From: Acidobacteriaceae bacterium
GTDB taxonomy: Bacteria; Acidobacteriota; Terriglobia; Terriglobales; Acidobacteriaceae
Length of the DNA: 8,420 nucleotides
Direction of reading: 5' to 3'
NCBI GenBank assembly: GCA_003139975.1
Contig: PLHN01000528.1
Location: 1 to 8,420, forward strand
Every line of letters starts with the position of its first letter. The first letter of the stretch is position 1. Below the pieces are notes generated by a model. The model was not told the origin of the DNA. It worked only from the letters and a program-made list of their open reading frames with translations, and did not search any database. The position numbers were made by a program, and so were the translations under genes. Positions 5,404-8,420 of this stretch are shown here, piece by piece.

Positions 5404-8400
5404 ATGATTCGCCGCGTTGTCGATTTCGCGCTCAATAACCGCCTGCTGGTGGTGGGGTTGGCGCTGCTCCTCTTTGTATGGGGCATTATTTCATTCAAGC
5501 GATTGCCCATCGAGGCTTATCCCGATGTCGCGGACAATTATGTAGAAATCATCACGCAGTGGCCGGGAATTTCGGCCGAACAAATCGAGCAGCAGGTTAC
5601 GATTCCGCTTGAGAACGGCATGAACGGCATCCCGCAGATCGTTCATCTGCGTTCCTTCTCGCTGTTCGGCCTCTCGGATATCAAGCTGATTTTCGACGAC
5701 GATTCCGATAACGCGTGGAATCGCGAACGCGTCCTCGAACGACTCAGCCAGGTGACGCTCCCGCCAGGGGTCAACCCGCAAATGGGCACTGACTGGAGCC
5801 CGGTCGGCCAGATCTACTTTTTCACCCTCCACAGCACAAATCCCGCTTATGACCCCATGGAACTCAAGTCCCTGGAGGACTGGGTCGTCGAAAAGAGTTT
5901 CAAAAGCGTCCCGGACATTGTCGACGTCGCCAGCTTTGGCGGCCCTACGCGCGAGTACCAGGTCCGGGTTGACCCGAACAAGCTCGTCGCTTACGGGCTC
6001 AGCCTGGCGCAGATCGAGCAGCAACTTACCAATAACAACGCGAATGCGGGCGGGAGCTTCATCCAGGAGGGTTTGCAGCAGATCAACGTCCGCTCCGTGG
6101 GGCTAGTGGACCGCTCCCAGGACATTGCGGAGACTGTAATACTCACGAAAAATGGCACGCCTCTCCGTGTCAAAGACATTGCCATCGTTTCTCAAGGTCC
6201 GAAAATCCGGCTCGGTCAATTCGCCCGGACGATTCACCGTGAAGATGGCAAAATCATCGACAACGACGATGTTGTCTCCGGCATTGTTCTCTTGCGCAAA
6301 GGCGCTACCGCCGACGCTGCGCTTGATGCTATCCACAAAAGGGTCGAAGAGCTTAACGATCACATCCTTCCTCCGGGCGTAAAGATTGTCCCTTTCATCG
6401 ATCGCAGCACTCTGGTGCACTACACGAGCCACACCGTGCTGCACAACCTTTCAGAGGGAATGATCCTGGTATCGATCATTCTGTTTCTGTTCCTGGGCAA
6501 CGTGCGAGGCGCGCTCATCGTCGCTGCGACGATTCCTTTTTCGCTGTTCTTCGCTGCGATTTGCCTGGATTTGAGTCAAATTCCCGCCAATCTTTTGTCC
6601 ATCGGTGCTTTGGATTTTGGAGTGCTCGTGGAGGGCGCAATCGTACTGGTGGAAAACATTGTGCACTCTCTGAGCCGCGGGAACGGGAGTACAAGGACAC
6701 CGATTGAAAAAATCGGCGACGCCGCCCATGAAGTTCAGCGCCCGGTGTTCTACGCTATCGTCATCACGATTACTGCTTTCCTGCCGATTTTCACGTTGCA
6801 ACGCGTGGAAGGGCGTCTGTTTAAGCCCATGGCCTGGACCATGGCTTTTGCACTGCTAGGCGCCTTGTTCTTCTCGATCGTCGTCACCCCGGTTCTTTCG
6901 AGCTTTGCCTTTGCCAAGGGGGCCAGTGAGTGGCGGAATCCGGTCATGACGTGGTTGATCGACCGCTACCGCGTTGCGGTGCGCTGGGCGATTCACCACC
7001 GCGGGATCACAGTCGGAATTGGTGCATTGAGTGTCGTGTTGGGGAATGTACTCGCGTTCGGCGGCTTCGTTGGATCCGAATTTCTTCCGCATTTGGACGA
7101 AGGCGCGCTTTGGGTGCGCGGTACGCTCGCTCCGAGCACGGGACCCGACGAGGGCATTCGTGTCGCCAATCAGGCGCGCATCGTGCTTTGCTCGTTCCCC
7201 GAAGTCCCGCAATGCACCAGCCAGGTCGGCCGCCCTGACGATGGAACCGACAATACCGGCTTCTTCAATACCGAATACTTCGTTGACCTGAAGCCGAAGG
7301 AGGAATGGCGCCCGGTCTTCCACGAAAACAAAGATGAACTGATTGCCGCGATGCAGCGCGAGCTCGACAAAATCCCTGGCGTGTTTTGGGGCTTCTCGCA
7401 GCCGATCGAAGACAACATGGAAGAAGCGGTCAGTGGAGTGAAGGGAGAGCTGGCAACCAAGATCTATGGCGACGACTTGAAGGTTCTCGAAGGGAAGGCC
7501 GACGAGATCGTCGCGGTCATGCGCAAGATCGACGGCGTTGAGGATCTGGGAGTTTTCCGCGTGCTCGGACAGCCTAACCTGAACGTGACCGTCGACCGCG
7601 AGGCCGCCGCCCGCTACCAGATCAACGTCGCCGACGTGCAGGACGCGGTCCAAACCGCTGTCGGCGGCAGCGCTCTCACACAGATCCTAAAGGGCGAGGC
7701 GCGCTACGACCTCACTTTGCGTTATCTCCCGCAATACCGCAGCACCGAAGAGGCGATCAAAAACATTCGCTTGCTCTCTCCTTCCGGCGAACGCGTCTCG
7801 CTGGCGCAGCTCTGCCGCATCAAGGCGACGGACGGCGGTTCGGAAATCTATCGCGAAGGCAATCGCCGTTACATCGCGATCAAGTACAGCGTGCGTGGCC
7901 GCGACCTGGGCAGCACGGTGGAAGAAGCGATCAAGAAAGTCAACGATCAGGTCAAGTTGCCGCTCGGCTACACGCTCGACTGGGAGGGAGAATACGCGAG
8001 TCAGAAGCGGGCCAACGCGCGCCTGCTCATTGTGCTGCCTATTACTATCCTGATCATCTTCATCATCCTCTATACCATGTTCAAGTCGTATAAATGGACG
8101 CTGTTGATCATGGCCAACATTGCGGTCGCTCCCATCGGAGGCCTGATCGCCCTGATCATCACGGGCACACACTTCAGTGTTTCCACCGGCGTCGGTTTCC
8201 TTGCCCTGTTTGGGGTGTGCGTGCAAACGGGCGTCATCATGCTCGAATACATCAATCAGCTGCGGGTGCGGCGTTATTCGATTGAAGAAGCGGCAGTTGA
8301 AGGAGCAGTTCAGAGGCTCCGCCCGATCCTGATGACGATGCTTGTGGCCACCCTGGGACTTCTGCCCGCTGCTCTCTCGCACGCGATTGGGTCGGACTCG

Positions 8401-8420
8401 CAGCGGCCTTTCGCCATTGT
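5404..8420 (+). CDS. Heavy-metal-efflux RND pump (CzcA/CusA family), 3'-truncated by the window
   Basis: This inner-membrane proton-driven pump is the motor of the tripartite system. The frame runs without a stop for 1005 codons to the right edge; family members are about 1040 residues, so only the last part of the membrane domain is missing. The N-terminus (MIRRVVDFALNNRLLVV, TM1 at about 12-31, then RLPIEAYPDVADNYVEI) is diagnostic. TM2-TM6 lie at about 353-368, 372-390, 398-418, 447-463 and 478-500, TM7 at about 534-553, TM8 at about 873-893, and further helices run to the edge. Two porter/docking loops lie between TM1-TM2 and TM7-TM8 (EFLPHLDEGALW, SQVGRPDDGTD, LKPKEEWRP). The TM4 proton-relay motif reads DFGVLVEGAIVLVEN (D404, E410, E417); E410 stands where CzcA has aspartate. 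Methionines of the CusA Cu/Ag relay appear absent, so a divalent metal or another substrate is likelier. Other possibility: an RND pump of this clade with a non-metal substrate. Confidence 0.95.
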   Translation, partial: MIRRVVDFALNNRLLVVGLALLLFVWGIISFKRLPIEAYPDVADNYVEIITQWPGISAEQIEQQVTIPLENGMNGIPQIVHLRSFSLFGLSDIKLIFDDDSDNAWNRERVLERLSQVTLPPGVNPQMGTDWSPVGQIYFFTLHSTNPAYDPMELKSLEDWVVEKSFKSVPDIVDVASFGGPTREYQVRVDPNKLVAYGLSLAQIEQQLTNNNANAGGSFIQEGLQQINVRSVGLVDRSQDIAETVILTKNGTPLRVKDIAIVSQGPKIRLGQFARTIHREDGKIIDNDDVVSGIVLLRKGATADAALDAIHKRVEELNDHILPPGVKIVPFIDRSTLVHYTSHTVLHNLSEGMILVSIILFLFLGNVRGALIVAATIPFSLFFAAICLDLSQIPANLLSIGALDFGVLVEGAIVLVENIVHSLSRGNGSTRTPIEKIGDAAHEVQRPVFYAIVITITAFLPIFTLQRVEGRLFKPMAWTMAFALLGALFFSIVVTPVLSSFAFAKGASEWRNPVMTWLIDRYRVAVRWAIHHRGITVGIGALSVVLGNVLAFGGFVGSEFLPHLDEGALWVRGTLAPSTGPDEGIRVANQARIVLCSFPEVPQCTSQVGRPDDGTDNTGFFNTEYFVDLKPKEEWRPVFHENKDELIAAMQRELDKIPGVFWGFSQPIEDNMEEAVSGVKGELATKIYGDDLKVLEGKADEIVAVMRKIDGVEDLGVFRVLGQPNLNVTVDREAAARYQINVADVQDAVQTAVGGSALTQILKGEARYDLTLRYLPQYRSTEEAIKNIRLLSPSGERVSLAQLCRIKATDGGSEIYREGNRRYIAIKYSVRGRDLGSTVEEAIKKVNDQVKLPLGYTLDWEGEYASQKRANARLLIVLPITILIIFIILYTMFKSYKWTLLIMANIAVAPIGGLIALIITGTHFSVSTGVGFLALFGVCVQTGVIMLEYINQLRVRRYSIEEAAVEGAVQRLRPILMTMLVATLGLLPAALSHAIGSDSQRPFAI

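Noticed and set aside
4584..5510. Minus-strand open frame (308 codons) opposite the adaptor gene and the pump start
   Set aside because: It spans two real + strand genes antisense, has no family motifs, and is Arg/His-rich in the way typical of shadow frames.
6856..8382. Two minus-strand open frames (6856-7653 and 7687-8382) opposite the RND pump
   Set aside because: The opposite strand encodes an intact, motif-rich RND pump throughout; these frames are composition shadows.
1..8420. CRISPR array, tRNA/rRNA, insertion sequence, attachment site or defence system
   Set aside because: No repeated spacer-like units, cloverleaf-type segments, transposase-like frames or terminal inverted repeats were seen while reading both strands; nearly all bases lie in identified genes.

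Overview
The window is a dense, GC-rich bacterial stretch with all six genes on the + strand. No rRNA, tRNA, CRISPR array, insertion sequence or other mobile element was seen. The gene content and protein style (a fumarylacetoacetase coupled to a conserved unknown protein, then a compact CzcCBA/CusCBA-type efflux operon preceded by a small membrane protein) suggest a Gram-negative soil bacterium, possibly an Acidobacteriota/Terriglobia member. That assignment rests on remembered resemblance, not on a search. The outer-membrane protein, lipoprotein adaptor and tripartite pump make a two-membrane cell nearly certain.

Region 1 (1-2317) is aromatic amino-acid catabolism. The 3' part of a conserved gene of unknown function overlaps by four bases (ATGA) the gene for fumarylacetoacetase, the last enzyme of the tyrosine/homogentisate pathway. 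The coupling suggests the unknown protein works in, or is co-regulated with, that pathway.

Region 2 (2318-2979) is the junction. It holds a 113-base AT-richer spacer with a possible extended -10 promoter, a small two-helix membrane protein whose tail carries a His/Cys cluster, and a 96-base gap.

Region 3 (2980-8420, running off the right edge) is an operon for a heavy-metal-type tripartite efflux system, in the order outer-membrane channel (TolC/CzcC-like), periplasmic adaptor lipoprotein (CzcB/CusB-like), RND pump (CzcA/CusA-like). The first two genes overlap by four bases and the third follows after 16 bases with a good ribosome binding site. The pump is about 96% present (1005 codons of an expected roughly 1040) and open to the right edge.

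Most of the window is ordinary. The points worth a second look are: the Asp-to-Glu change in the pump's TM4 proton-relay motif; the apparent absence of the CusA methionine relay, which argues against a Cu(I)/Ag(I) pump; an extra cysteine pair in the pump's porter domain; the small His/Cys membrane protein before the efflux operon; and the unassigned partner of fumarylacetoacetase.
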